DNA of 64,000 nt from Nymphaea colorata. Taxonomy: Eukaryota > Streptophyta > Magnoliopsida > Nymphaeales > Nymphaeaceae. Made by a program: the position numbers and the translations under genes. The stretch lies in assembly GCF_008831285.2 (NCBI RefSeq), contig NC_045145.1, positions 3,388,723 to 3,452,722 on the forward strand. Direction: 5' to 3'. Positions 48,701-58,523 of the stretch are shown here, in pieces. The stretch's first letter is position 1; each line of letters opens with the position of its first letter. The notes under the pieces are model-generated. The model worked only from the letters and a program-made list of their open reading frames with translations, searched no databases and was not told the origin of the DNA.

Positions 48701-51700
48701 CCAAACTTCCTGATTGGCTTCAGAAACATCTTTGTAAGTTTCTTCATGGGAGTACAAATTCCTAAATCCCCATATTTTTCAAACCGTGATGCTGAAACAA
48801 GTTCTCCAGCAAACTTTAAGCTCTTTACATGAGAATCTCCTACCATGCCACCATAAAAACATGGAGTAGAAGGTTTCTCTGGGTTTAAAGAAAATCCAAA
48901 TTTGGAAGCAACAAATTTCCAGATCATCAAGGAATAACGACATGTAAACAGAACATAGTGTTGATCTTCAGTAGCTTGCTGACACAGCCTGCAGTTAGAA
49001 ACCAAGGAAACCCCTAGTCTTTGCAATCTGGAATCAGTGAGCAATCTGCCATAGCTGGCAATATACACAAACCAACATACTCTCGGAATAGATTTGCTGT
49101 TCCACACCCACTTCCATTTCATAACAATACCCTTAGCTCTGATATGCTCCCATGTTTGACATTGCATAGAGATTGGCTGACGTGAGTGCTTCCAACATAG
49201 AAAATCAGATCCTTCCCTCAATCTGATTATTGCCCCATTAGCATCAGTACAATACTGAAGCCATCTATTATCATTAACTGCATATTTAGCCAATGACTTA
49301 CTTACTAAGAGGCATGACTCTTGATCCATTTCTAACATCTCATTTATAGGAAGACAGTTGATGATTCTCTCATTCTTCCAAGGGTCTATCCAGAATCTAG
49401 CCATCTCGTCATTCCTGAGCTCCCAATAAATGTCATGTCTAACTCTCTTCCAATCTTGAAAAATGTCTTTCCATAGTGGACAATGACTTCTGCTATTTAG
49501 GTCATCCCAAGTGCCTTTCTTGCCAAAATATTTTAGTCTACAGACCTTGGCCCAAATACCATGATCCATGACTACAAGGCATCCCATAAAACTGAGATAA
49601 GATATATTGACCTCCCCTGGTCTCTTTAGTCATACTCCACCTTCAATGATAGGTAATGTAAGAGCTTTGGCTGATAACAGGTTCATTTTCCTTGTGATGT
49701 CTGAGTCTCCCCATAGAAATTGAATCATCACATCTTCAATCTTCTTAAGCACTGCTGCTGGGCATTTAAGAACCATAAACTAGTAGTTAGGGATGCCAGC
49801 AAGTACGAATTTGATAAGACAAAGTTTTCCAGCATATGACAAGTTCCTGCTTTTTCATTGGCTCAATCTGTTTTACATCTTAATAACAACGCAATCCCAG
49901 TGAGCAGCAGTTAGGTGACATGGAGATAGAGGTAACCCAAGATACTTAGTTGGAAAGATACCTAACATCCAACCATATTGTTCACTGATAGCAGTAATGT
50001 CGCTATTTGGCATAGCGAAGCTGAAAAAGTTGGATTTCGAAGCAATAATTTTCATCCCAGCAGAGTTCTCAAATTCCTTAAGAATCTCAACAAAAGTAGG
50101 AAAAGAACGAGGGGAAGCCTTAAGAAAAAGAAACATATCATCCGCATACAAAGTTGTAAACATGCCATCTACTCCTTGACCAATTTTTGGAATAGAAATT
50201 TTCTGCCTGATTATAGCTGCCCGGTATATTTCCATCTCAATTACAGTAATTTGCTTTTTCCTGATGTGGCCTTTAATAAAAGCATGAAAAAAACTATTAT
50301 TCTCATCACCAGCTTGCAACCATCTTACTCTAGCTTTTGCTTAAGCATAATCTCTTCTTCCGCAAATGCATCCAAGAGAGCTTCCCAAATTTGCTTTTCT
50401 TTGTTTGTTCAAGGACAATAATATGGACAATTAGCCAAGATCTGAGTATGCATTTTTGGTCTTGACACACCAGCTATATTTCTGTCTTGGCATTTGGTCC
50501 AAAACTGCATAATTCCACGATAAGTATCTTTCTGTGCTATTGCGCAGTAGCCTCATCCCCATGCCATCTATGTACTTGAGTCCCTAGATCTTGAGCTTTT
50601 TTTGACCTTGCATTTGTGGCCCCTTCTGACCTTGTATTTGCAGATTGTCATTAGGTGCACTTTATTCTCCAAGTCTCTTGTTATTGGGAAGGGAAAAATA
50701 TATGTTCAGGGCTTGAATTACTGCTCAATGAATTTAAAAAAAAAAAAAAAAATCAAGCTTCCAGCATGAATCAAAGGTATTTATAATCAGGTGGTACCTC
50801 AAGTATCTTCCTGTAATGTAATAAGCCTTTTTGACCAAGTGTCAGTAGAAACACATTGTTTAGGAAAATTCAGCTTACTTCTTTGACAAAATAGAACAAG
50901 GATAGTAAGAACGTGCTTTTCCATTTCTTCTGTTTCCTTGGCATTACACCCTTCTGAGTACTGTGCGAGATCTACTGCCTTGGCAAATCAGTGTAAAAGA
51001 ACTAATAATTAGGAAAGTATGTTTCTAACTTTCTAGCAGGTGCTGCCTACTGAGCTACCAGGAAGATGAAAGAGAATAATCAAATTATTTTTCATAATTT
51101 CAGAACAAGCAGACTGTTTTGCGTCCATACACATTCTAATATTTTTCATAATTCGTCTGTAGAAAAGTTTTCTCCAGACGATTGATGCTTGTGATAATTT
51201 ATTTCTCAGGGTTGAAAATTTTGAAAGATCAAAAGAGCAAGAACATGCTGTCTATTTAATGGAGAGCTGACGTATGTCAGCATAGCTATATTTGAGGGCT
51301 ACGTTGCATGGATGGCGTGAAGTTGGGAACATCCCAAAAAATGAGACATTTGTCATAGAGGCATCAAGATACTTTACTAAGACAGTCAATTTTTTGTCAC
51401 TAACTTATTTGACCGATTACTTTTAGGGCTCTTTTCCAAATTCATCCATGGCTTATAAACAATTATCAACTTTATCCTTGCCTGCTTGCTATGGAACTTT
51501 TACCTACCTGTCTAGGTCGGGACCTGAGGTCGAATTGGTGAGGGTAAACTTTTCTAGAATGTTGCAAATACTATTAATGAATGAAAAAATAAAATTAGTA
51601 GAATGACGTACATACCAATCATACCATGGTTAAAGAAGTAAAAGGACAATTTTTTTAAAATGGCCAAAATTTGGTTAGATTCATCAATTACGATAAGGAG

Positions 51701-53139
51701 AGGGTGGATGTTTCAATTGCCTATGGTAATCATGTTTTATTTCTGTAGTATGTCTTTATTTTTTTTTTTGAAACGACATGACACACCAAGCAAATTTTCA
51801 CTGTAACGATGCATCCACATCTGTATCCATGTAAGATGGTTTGATGGTTGACAGAATCACTAATTGGAGGCATACTAGCTTTTTGTAAAGTAATTAATTA
51901 ATAGAAGAGAAACTTATCATAATGGTTTTAAAATGGAAAAGTCATGATTCTGAGTCTTTGACGCAGCTGGAACTGCATACTTGCTATCCTGATCATTGGT
52001 GTTCTATTTGTTCTCATTTTACTTCACAGATGACCTTGTATTGGCCATTTCAAATTTTTAGCCTCCCATGAATGTGAGGCATCTTAGTTGTAATATGGGT
52101 TCTTTAGTGTAACAGTTCAACTCGGTATAGTATTTAATGTTTGACAATTTAGCTGCTGTTGTGATGATCAGGCAGCCGGATTTAGGATGGATGAAGCGAT
52201 TACAACAAATACTAGGCCGAAAACACCAGCGTAATTTGCATGTGAGTGCTTTATTGAGAACATTAGCCTAATAGCTCTGCCAAAGTGTTCCATCTTATGC
52301 TATCATTCCTTATACTGCAACCTTTTACGTTGACATTTTTTCAGGCAATATATATGCTGCATCCGACGTTTGGATTGAAGGCTACAGTCTTGGCCTTACA
52401 GTTGTTTGTTGATGGAGAAGTATGTTGCTGTTTCTTGTCTCTACCCCATCAATGCCGTTGGGCTTCATAGACCATAGACAATTATAGATATGATAAGCTT
52501 TAGGCTAAGGTCCATGTGCAGATGGAACCGTGTTTTTTCATGTTATCTTGTCCTTGATAAAGTTGTCACAAGAGGCACAGGTTAACAGCTTCTTTTTCAA
52601 CGAAATCTCTAAATCATGTTTTATGGTAATAGTGGGGGTTCAGATCCGGGATTTCATTACTGTAGTTCATCTGATGTCTGGTCATGCCCATGCTATCTTG
52701 ATAAAAAAATCATGTTGCTCGTACCATGAAGTTTGCATGGTGGTTAGTAGGCAGTTTGTAGCTGAAGGTTTCGGCAGTATTAATTCCTAGAAGGCAAACT
52801 TGAATCACTTTTTGAAGCCATGTATTCCTCTTTACAGGTGTGGAGAAAGGTCGCGTATGTTGATCGACTTCTACAGCTGTTCAGACATGTCCCACGGGAA
52901 CAGTTGACTATCCCTGACTTCGTTTTTCAGTGAGTTTTTGTTATAATACAGTCTACCTTTAACATTTCTTCTATTGACTGTGCTCCTCCTTCTGACTATC
53001 CTTTTTCGGTCTATGAAGGCATGATCTTGAAGTGAATGGAGGAAAAGGCCTTATTGTAGACCCGAGAACCAAATATATATATCATCGGTCTCCTGGATCA
53101 AATCCATCTTCTTTGCCTACCAACAGAAGCTTAACCTAA
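35921..53139 (+). CDS. Macro-domain + CRAL-TRIO (GDAP2-like) protein, 14 exons
   Basis: Exons 35921-36241, 43682-43759, 43879-43934, 44228-44347, 44470-44540, 44632-44725, 44996-45217, 46066-46317, 46840-46948, 47811-47878, 52172-52241, 52345-52419, 52838-52929 and 53019-53139 join in phase with GT-AG borders into 582 codons plus TAA. Residues about 85-250 form a macro domain (EVDAVVNSTNE, SSPGLHAAAGPGLAEECATL, GGCRTGMAKVTNAYDLPARR, VIHTVGPKYAVKYHTAAENA), a fold that binds ADP-ribose. Residues about 405-545 form a SEC14/CRAL-TRIO lipid-binding domain (YRGGVDSEGRPVMVVVGAHF, VYFHSAASLQ, EVNGGKGLIVDPRTKY). The linker carries LSKLPADVGDENGETTIDER. This is the layout of animal GDAP2 and its plant homologues, whose substrate is not established. 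Intron 1 (7.4 kb) and intron 10 (4.3 kb) are swollen by a copia and a LINE, both antisense. No break in frame was found, so I take the gene as functional. Possible AATAAA signals lie near 53327 and 53497. Confidence 0.93.
36891..39547 (-). pseudogene. Decayed copia gag-protease-integrase
   Basis: Three broken frames: gag 39547-39077 (LDGSNYEIWS, PAQYFAPIKSIYERL); late gag plus protease 39073-38108 (CTFYGKIGHSEDRC, in which the second zinc-knuckle Cys is Tyr; protease IIDSGASRHF); integrase 37946-36891 (CQLGKHTRSSYS, VDVWGP, RTDNALEF, QQNGVAEWKH). Between protease and integrase (about 37820-38100) the frame is disrupted and the sequence is unusually GC-rich. Stops and shifts make it inactive. 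It differs clearly from the young copia at 25-31 kb. Confidence 0.85.
39669..40200. repeat. AT run and degenerate tandem repeats in the copia leader
   Basis: An AT run at about 39669-39694 is followed by a T tract. Then TTTGCTGTTCAAA(A/T)CAGTCC-type units recur three times between about 39740 and 39893. TCCACGAGCC(C/T)AGATCTGA-type units recur three times between about 40011 and 40132. They lie in the untranslated leader upstream (minus strand) of gag. Confidence 0.65.
40377..40388 (-). other. Primer-binding site of the intron-1 copia
   Basis: GCTCTGATACCA is the complement of TGGTATCAGAGC, the initiator tRNA-Met site, and abuts the LTR. Confidence 0.85.
40389..40581 (-). repeat. 5' LTR of the intron-1 copia
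   Basis: 193 bp, TGTTACAGCC...TAATTCAACA as read on the plus strand, with TG...CA ends, placed directly next to the primer-binding site. No second copy is found to the left, in line with 3' truncation. Confidence 0.75.
40582..43681. other. Remainder of intron 1
   Basis: No exon or recognised gene. 41820-41960 and 42690-42750 hold GC-rich CCTAGGCG / CGCCTAGG-type direct and inverted words (for example GTCCACGCCTAGGTGTGAG followed by GTCCACACCTAGGC), probably small degenerate transposon remnants. Confidence 0.4.
48109..50640 (-). mobile_element. 5'-truncated L1-type LINE in intron 10
   Basis: Antisense to the host gene. Reading leftwards: a piece before the reverse transcriptase (KARVRWLQAGDENNSFFHAF, about 50345-50280), an internal deletion, the polymerase core LYADDMFLF (about 50150-50120), then the C-terminal zinc-binding RT region at 49587-48676 (FWIDPWKN, WKHSRQPISM, PRVCWFVYIASYGRLLTDSR, CRLCQQATEDQHYVLFTC). 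The 3' UTR contains GGGGACTCCCAGCCCACTTT and ends in an A-rich tail seen as T's at 48109-48115. The right boundary is approximate. Stops and the deletion make it dead. Confidence 0.8.
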
Positions 53140-54165
53140 TAATGCTAATGATATTGGAGGTTCAGAGTGTACTTTTGTATCTAGATGTTGGGCTGCCACA
53201 AGATAGTGTGAATAACTTGAGGTTGATTTTGATTCTTGATCTAGTCTGCTAGTACATGTAAAGTTCTTCATTGTGATTATGAAAAGCAGATCTCGTCCCC
53301 ACTTCTTTGCCGTTAAACGGTTATGTAATAAAGTTGGTAAGAATATTTCCTCTTCCACCTGGTAATCTGTGTATGTTCCCTCTAAAGGCGTGATCTGTGT
53401 TTTTTTGTACAGAAAATGATTTGGATTTCTGAAATTTATCGTCCCAGGTTTTTGAGGAACTTCATCCCACTGTCCTGTAATCACCAAAAGTCCACAGAAT
53501 AAAGCCATTGATGAATGCTTTTGGTGTCAGAAAATGGGTTTAGCTAGATCATACAAGACCATTAACTCTTTATCTCCTGTAACTTTCTTTCAGTAGGAGA
53601 TAGTTGATTCCAGACCCCTCAGAAGATGGATGCCAGCTCAACGTTTATTGTTAATTACAGCGCCTATTTTATAGTAGGGAAGAAACAGAGAGTAACCATT
53701 TTAATAAAAAATTTGTTACTCTTCTCGCCTGGTTTTCTTAGTGCAACATGCACAGGGACACATGGATGAGATGGTGGCCTAGCTTTATGTAACATGCACA
53801 AAGGGCGAGTTCACCATTCCTACGAAGCTGATGACATTTCGAAAACTCGTCATAGTTTTTGTTTTGGATTCATAGAACTCTGAATGGTTTGATATGAAGG
53901 CCTCATCGCACATGTGATGCGACGTTGATAAGCTTTCCAAACTTCAGCCTCATCCTACACATGATTCTACGATGCTTGGAAGTAGTTAAAAAATTAATGT
54001 TAATTTGCAGTGGGGATGTTCAACTTCCCTCTGGACCAGTACATTACTTCACAAAAAACGTTAAATGTCCCCAACATGATCAAAGATGTGATATCCTTGA
54101 GCCAATTTACTTTTCGATTTTTCCCTACACTTTTTTAGTATAAGAGATTTCATTGTGCCACAAAA
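53140..54165. other. 3' flank of the macro-CRAL-TRIO gene
   Basis: Probably 3' UTR at first, with AATAAA motifs near 53327 and 53497. No other gene is seen. Confidence 0.45.
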
Positions 54166-54346
54166 CGGTTACTTGGCAATGGGAATAATAATATATTGTT
54201 CCATGTATCAGTCCCAAAGATTGGGATAGATTCATATAACATTGTATATAATGTTTCATGAATGTCATAATGTTTTATGAATCTACTTAATTTTTTGAGG
54301 TAGTTACATGGAATAATATATTAATCTTCCTGTTGCCAAACAACTG
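54166..54346. mobile_element. MITE, second family member
   Basis: About 180 bp with long imperfect inverted ends (left CGGTTACTTGGCAATGGGAA, right reverse-complemented CAGTTGTTTGGCAACAGGAA) that continue through AATATATTRTTCCATGTA. The ends and the interior (CCAAAGATTGGGATAGATTCAT) resemble the element at 31544-31703. No coding capacity. Confidence 0.6.
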
Positions 54347-54649
54347 CTAAGAAACTATTGGGCTATTCACTAATGCAGAATATGTTTCACTATTAGGATA
54401 GACAGTTCTCTGAGACAATTGAAGTGTGTCAAATAGTAGTACACACAAACTTCGTTCTCCGCCCCATAATGGCATGCGTTAGTCGTTCATTCTCTAATGC
54501 ACTACTTTTTTTCTCCTTTGACAGACGCCCTCCGACGTAGTCTTTAAAGTAGCCCAAGGTAGCACTAAGTTTGCATAAATATTTCTCTCTTGGAAACCAG
54601 AGAACATGGGAAAAAAGGTGAAAATTAAATGTTTCAAGAACAGTACATT

Positions 54650-54770
54650 AGCGCAGTTGATTTGCTTTGATGAAGTGATGTGAAGCGGGAAACAAAGCTA
54701 AAAGTAAGGAATACATTTTAGCAACGGAGAGCGGATTTCCTGGTAAGGATATATTATATATGACATGTCA
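54650..54770 (-). repeat. Duplicated CYP94 3' flank, copy in the relic
   Basis: AAGTGATGTGAAGCGGGAAA-CAAAGCTAAAAGTAAG and the following GCAAC...GGATTT...CTGG match 56615-56720, the downstream flank of the intact CYP94 gene. Together with the coding relic at 55025-55111 this marks the remains of a tandem duplication. Confidence 0.7.
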
Positions 54771-55024
54771 ATATCTTTACAAGGTACTACAAATAAGGAA
54801 AAAGAAAAAAGAAAAGAGCATTATTTTCTACACCACGGCAATATGTCTGCGGATAACACATTACAATTTAAGATGTACAAGGAGTGTGCAATGACCAAAA
54901 TACCTTTATTAAAATAAAAAAGAAACTTTTTAAAAAAGTTAAAAAGTTTCACTATTTTATAAAAAAATTCAAAAATGCCTTCAACCTTTTTAGTGCATAC
55001 TTATTGTGTGCACAAATGCAGTGT

Positions 55025-55111
55025 GGGTCAGAAAGGCGCGTAATGTATTGGTTCGTGCCGGCGGCAATGGAGAAGAAAGAACCTACGAAAGGGTAGGATT
55101 TGGGTTCGGGG
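55025..55111 (-). pseudogene. CYP94 N-terminal relic
   Basis: Read on the minus strand this encodes PEPKSYPFVGSFFSIAAGTN followed by QYITRLSDP. It matches residues 36-62 of the intact CYP94 gene 2 kb away (SPKCYPLVGSLFSIVANGDR). The rest of the P450 is absent: within about 350 bp the sequence passes into the duplicated 3' flank, implying an internal deletion of some 1.3 kb. It lies in the same orientation as the intact gene. Confidence 0.75.
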
Positions 55112-55227
55112 GAGGGTGGTGATGGGGATGATGCATGCTTCTGGTGCTTTGACTTATAGTTGGCTGACTCACCTGGTTGGCTCGAAAACCGCTCGAATCG
55201 GCTCCGATCCCTAGAAAACATGGTCAC

Positions 55228-56993
55228 ACCTGACTCGCTCGATTCAGTTTATTTTACAATTCAACTGAGTCGATGAGCCAACTCACTGACCTAGTAGCTC
55301 GGTCATTTGTCGATCCGAGTTCGAATCACAGGTTTGCCAACATGAATTTGGTGGGGAAGAGATTCGCAAATATCAACAGCACTGTTCCTTCCATGTTCCT
55401 CAATGAAAAAAGAGAGAAAGTACAATAAAAACAAGACAAATCACGTTTGTGCAACAAAAATTCGCATGTTCATGGCACCCGTTTGCATGTCCGGGCAGTT
55501 CACACGATCACACAAAATTGGATATCTACATGGACAAATCTGCACATTTAGAGGCGCACGTGGAGACAGGTGTTTTCATTTGAAGAGCTAATTAGTTTCA
55601 AATTTTTAATAGAGCCAAAACATAATTTTTTAAAATTTTACATCAGCGAAATGAGAATTTTTAAAAATTATATACAAATTTTGCCTTTTAAAATTTGATG
55701 GGGAGCCATAAAACCTGCCGGCCCCTTAACTCTTCGCCCCTATACACAAGAGAGTTTTACTGTTGGTATATTTCTCCCTTAATATTTGATGCCAAAAAAA
55801 TCTCGAATAGTTCTTTTTTCTTCTTGTTAATTGTCTTAGAAGGCGAAGCATAGTTAGTTGGATTGATAGACATGAAAAAGTATGGCTGGTAGTTTGATTC
55901 CTGTGAACATATATTCTTCTAAATTGCAAATGATAGAGATATGCAATACTCTAGTTGACAAGTGTTTTGCTTCTCACCTAAATTTTAAAGCAGCTCTCAA
56001 TCTAAAAAAACAAAGGAGGAGCTTTGACTAAGGACTCTGATTGTGAATCCACCAATTAATGATAGACTTTGAGCCACCAATCGATGATCTCGCCTAATGA
56101 ATTTTTTTCTTAGCTAAGTAAGTTCGAGTAGGGTACTTATTTTCAACAATTTCTTTAAAAGTATCCCAGTTTCTTAAAAACGTAAGTCGATAGTATCATG
56201 CAATAAAAAAATTAACAAAAGTCTTTCTGTTTCTATGTCATTCTTATTTTTACATATTTTGGTAATTTTAAGGCTTTTTGTTGGGGCATAACAAACAAGA
56301 ATCTCTATATTTTCCCTATCCGGAATTTTTTAAATTTCAATATAATTATTGCCTATTAAAATGTTGTATAAGCAAATGCAGAAGTTTTGTTATTTCTTGC
56401 TTTTTTTGCCGATCGATCATCGATGAATTCGTAAGGTTTTACAGTAACTAGTGCACGAGTGTTTTCTGATGAAGCATATGCTGTGAACTGTTTTATATTC
56501 TCGAGCATTTATTTGTAAATTCTGAAATGTTAGATGGCTACAATTCATAGTCATAACTCTCTACATTTTGACCTGAACAACAATCTGCTAAAAAAAATAA
56601 ATGCTTCATAATTTGCGTTGATCATAAAGTGATGTGAAGCGAGAAACAAAGCTAAAGTAAGTACTACAATTTGCAAATGAAAAGAGGATTTTCTAGCAAC
56701 TATTCCATATGATGTCGTTAACTTTGTAAGGTATAATTATAAAGTTAACCAAAAAAAAAGGAAAAAGAAAAAACTGAATGCTTCATTATGTTTCATGGAA
56801 ATATATTTGATAATGACAAAATACATGCAGATGCAGATGCAGATGCTGAAGGAAGCAAGGGAGACAGAGTATGTCCTTCAATTGCACCTTTTTAAAGTTA
56901 TAAACATTTTACATTGTGCACAGTTTGAACTTCTAATCATTTCGCCACGGCACTTGATTCAGATTAACTTCACTGAGATTCAGGCACTAAAAT
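55228..56993. other. Spacer between CYP94 relic and CYP94 gene
   Basis: No gene. 55150-55330 has GGCTCGAAAACCGCTCGAATCGG-like CTCG-rich words similar in style to hAT subterminal DNA, but without ends. 56615-56720 is the partner of the duplicated flank at 54650-54770. The 3' UTR of the CYP94 gene should lie next to 56993. Confidence 0.4.
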
Positions 56994-58523
56994 CTATGAA
57001 CTAGAACAGACATTCCTCTCTTCCACCCTCACCGGAAAACCGCCCTTCATCTTTGACGAAATGTCTACTGTGAAAACTGGCTCAAAGTCTGGCGGAGCCG
57101 CCACCACCCTGAACCGCCGGAGAACAGCAGCGGCGACGCTCTTCATCTGAATAAATGCCATCTCCTTTCCCAAACACACCCTTGGCCCTGCCTGAAACAC
57201 CGGATATTTGTAGGGGTCCTCTGCCATGAACCTCCACTTCCCTTCTGCACCTCCACCATCCTTTTGTAGCCATCTCTCCGGCCGGAACTCCTCCCAATCT
57301 TTTCCCCACAGTGATTCGATCCTCCCCATTGCATACGGATGATAAGCAACAATTGCTCCTTTTGGCACCACGGTGCCGTCCGGCAAGATATCATCCTCAG
57401 CTGCTTGTTTGCTGTCGCTCGGCACCGGCGGATAGAGTCGCATGCTTTCACAGATGGCCGCGTGCAAATAATTCATCTCTTTTACTTCTTCGAAGCCCAA
57501 CGCTTCCCTTTCAATGGCGGACAGCTCCTTGAGGATCTCATCTTCCACCCGGTCATGGCGCGAAACAAGCCAGAAGAACCACGTAAGCGCCGCTGAAGTG
57601 GTGTCTCTCCCTGCTAGTATGAAGCTGATCACCATGTCTTTGACGAACTTCTCATCTGCATCATCGCTAGAACTAATAAACCTCCCGAGGAGGTCGGAGT
57701 TTTCAGCCATGGAATTCGCCTGTTGCTGCTGCTTTCGCTCGCGTACAAGCTTTTCGGCGAAGCCATTGACGATTGCCAAAGCATCTTGGAGCTGCTTCTC
57801 GGAACCAACCCTGAGGACGCGTTTGATCTTCCATATTATGGGGAAGACGGTGGTGAACCTTTTGCCGAGAAGCCGGACGGCGTCGTCGAAGGCGACAACA
57901 AAGTCGGACGGCGGCCGGCTGGGATCGAGGCAGCCGAGGTCAAACCCAAAAGCGATCTTGCAGATGTTATCGAACCCGAATCTCTGCAGAACGTCTTGGA
58001 GGTCTAGGACCCTCTGTTCGGCGGCGGCGGAGCAGAGCAGGGGAAGCAGTCGGCCGGCAATCTCCGACCAGATGGCTGTGTCGATGAACTTGCGGAGGGA
58101 CCGGTTGTTGAACTCGTGGCTTGAGATCTTCCTCTGGGTCTTCCACGACTCGCCGTCGGTGTTGAAGATGCCGTCGCCGAGGAGATCGTAGAGGGTGACG
58201 TAGAAGGTGGAGCCTTTTGGATAGGCGTGGAATCGCGTCTTGAGGATGTGCTGGACGTTCGAAGGGTTCGCAGTGGCGATTAAGCAGGAGCCAAAGGGAA
58301 GGGGGAAGAAGGCAGTGTGGGTGGGTGAGGCTCTGATGAGGTCGGACATGTATTGGGCGATGCGGTCGCCATTAGCGACTATAGAGAAGAGGGAACCGAC
58401 CAGAGGATAGCATTTCGGTGACGAATGCTTCAATTGTGGTGCTCTAGGTGTTGCCTTAAGGAATTTGGTGATCAGAGTGATGAGCAGGAGACTAGCAAAG
58501 AGCAAAAGAACTCTTTCCTCCAT
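56994..58523 (-). CDS. Cytochrome P450, CYP94 family, intact
   Basis: An intronless 509-residue microsomal P450. The first ~25 residues are a hydrophobic signal anchor (LLLFASLLLITLITKF), followed by a proline-containing hinge and CYPLVGS. The oxygen-binding I-helix motif AGRDTT is at 304-309, the ExxR pair at E359/R362, PERW at 415-418 and the haem loop FQAGPRVCLG with the Cys ligand at 450. SKQAAEDDILPDGTVVPKGA and YPVFQAGPRVCLGKEMA are typical of CYP94, the family of fatty-acid omega-hydroxylases and jasmonoyl-isoleucine hydroxylases/carboxylases. The substrate cannot be fixed from sequence. The start is the only upstream Met that gives the usual length. A CAAAATAAAAGC stretch about 80-95 bp upstream could be the TATA element. 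A truncated tandem copy lies downstream. Open frames on the opposite strand are shadows. Confidence 0.95.
   Translation of the reverse strand: MEERVLLLFASLLLITLITKFLKATPRAPQLKHSSPKCYPLVGSLFSIVANGDRIAQYMSDLIRASPTHTAFFPLPFGSCLIATANPSNVQHILKTRFHAYPKGSTFYVTLYDLLGDGIFNTDGESWKTQRKISSHEFNNRSLRKFIDTAIWSEIAGRLLPLLCSAAAEQRVLDLQDVLQRFGFDNICKIAFGFDLGCLDPSRPPSDFVVAFDDAVRLLGKRFTTVFPIIWKIKRVLRVGSEKQLQDALAIVNGFAEKLVRERKQQQQANSMAENSDLLGRFISSSDDADEKFVKDMVISFILAGRDTTSAALTWFFWLVSRHDRVEDEILKELSAIEREALGFEEVKEMNYLHAAICESMRLYPPVPSDSKQAAEDDILPDGTVVPKGAIVAYHPYAMGRIESLWGKDWEEFRPERWLQKDGGGAEGKWRFMAEDPYKYPVFQAGPRVCLGKEMAFIQMKSVAAAVLRRFRVVAAPPDFEPVFTVDISSKMKGGFPVRVEERNVCSSS

Noticed and set aside
55250-55345. tRNA-like GTTCGAATC box near 55320
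   Set aside because: No A box at the right distance and no cloverleaf; surrounded by CTCG-rich repeat words.
57082-58191. Several long open frames on the plus strand inside the CYP94 gene
   Set aside because: They are antisense shadows of a GC-rich P450 coding sequence and have no family match.
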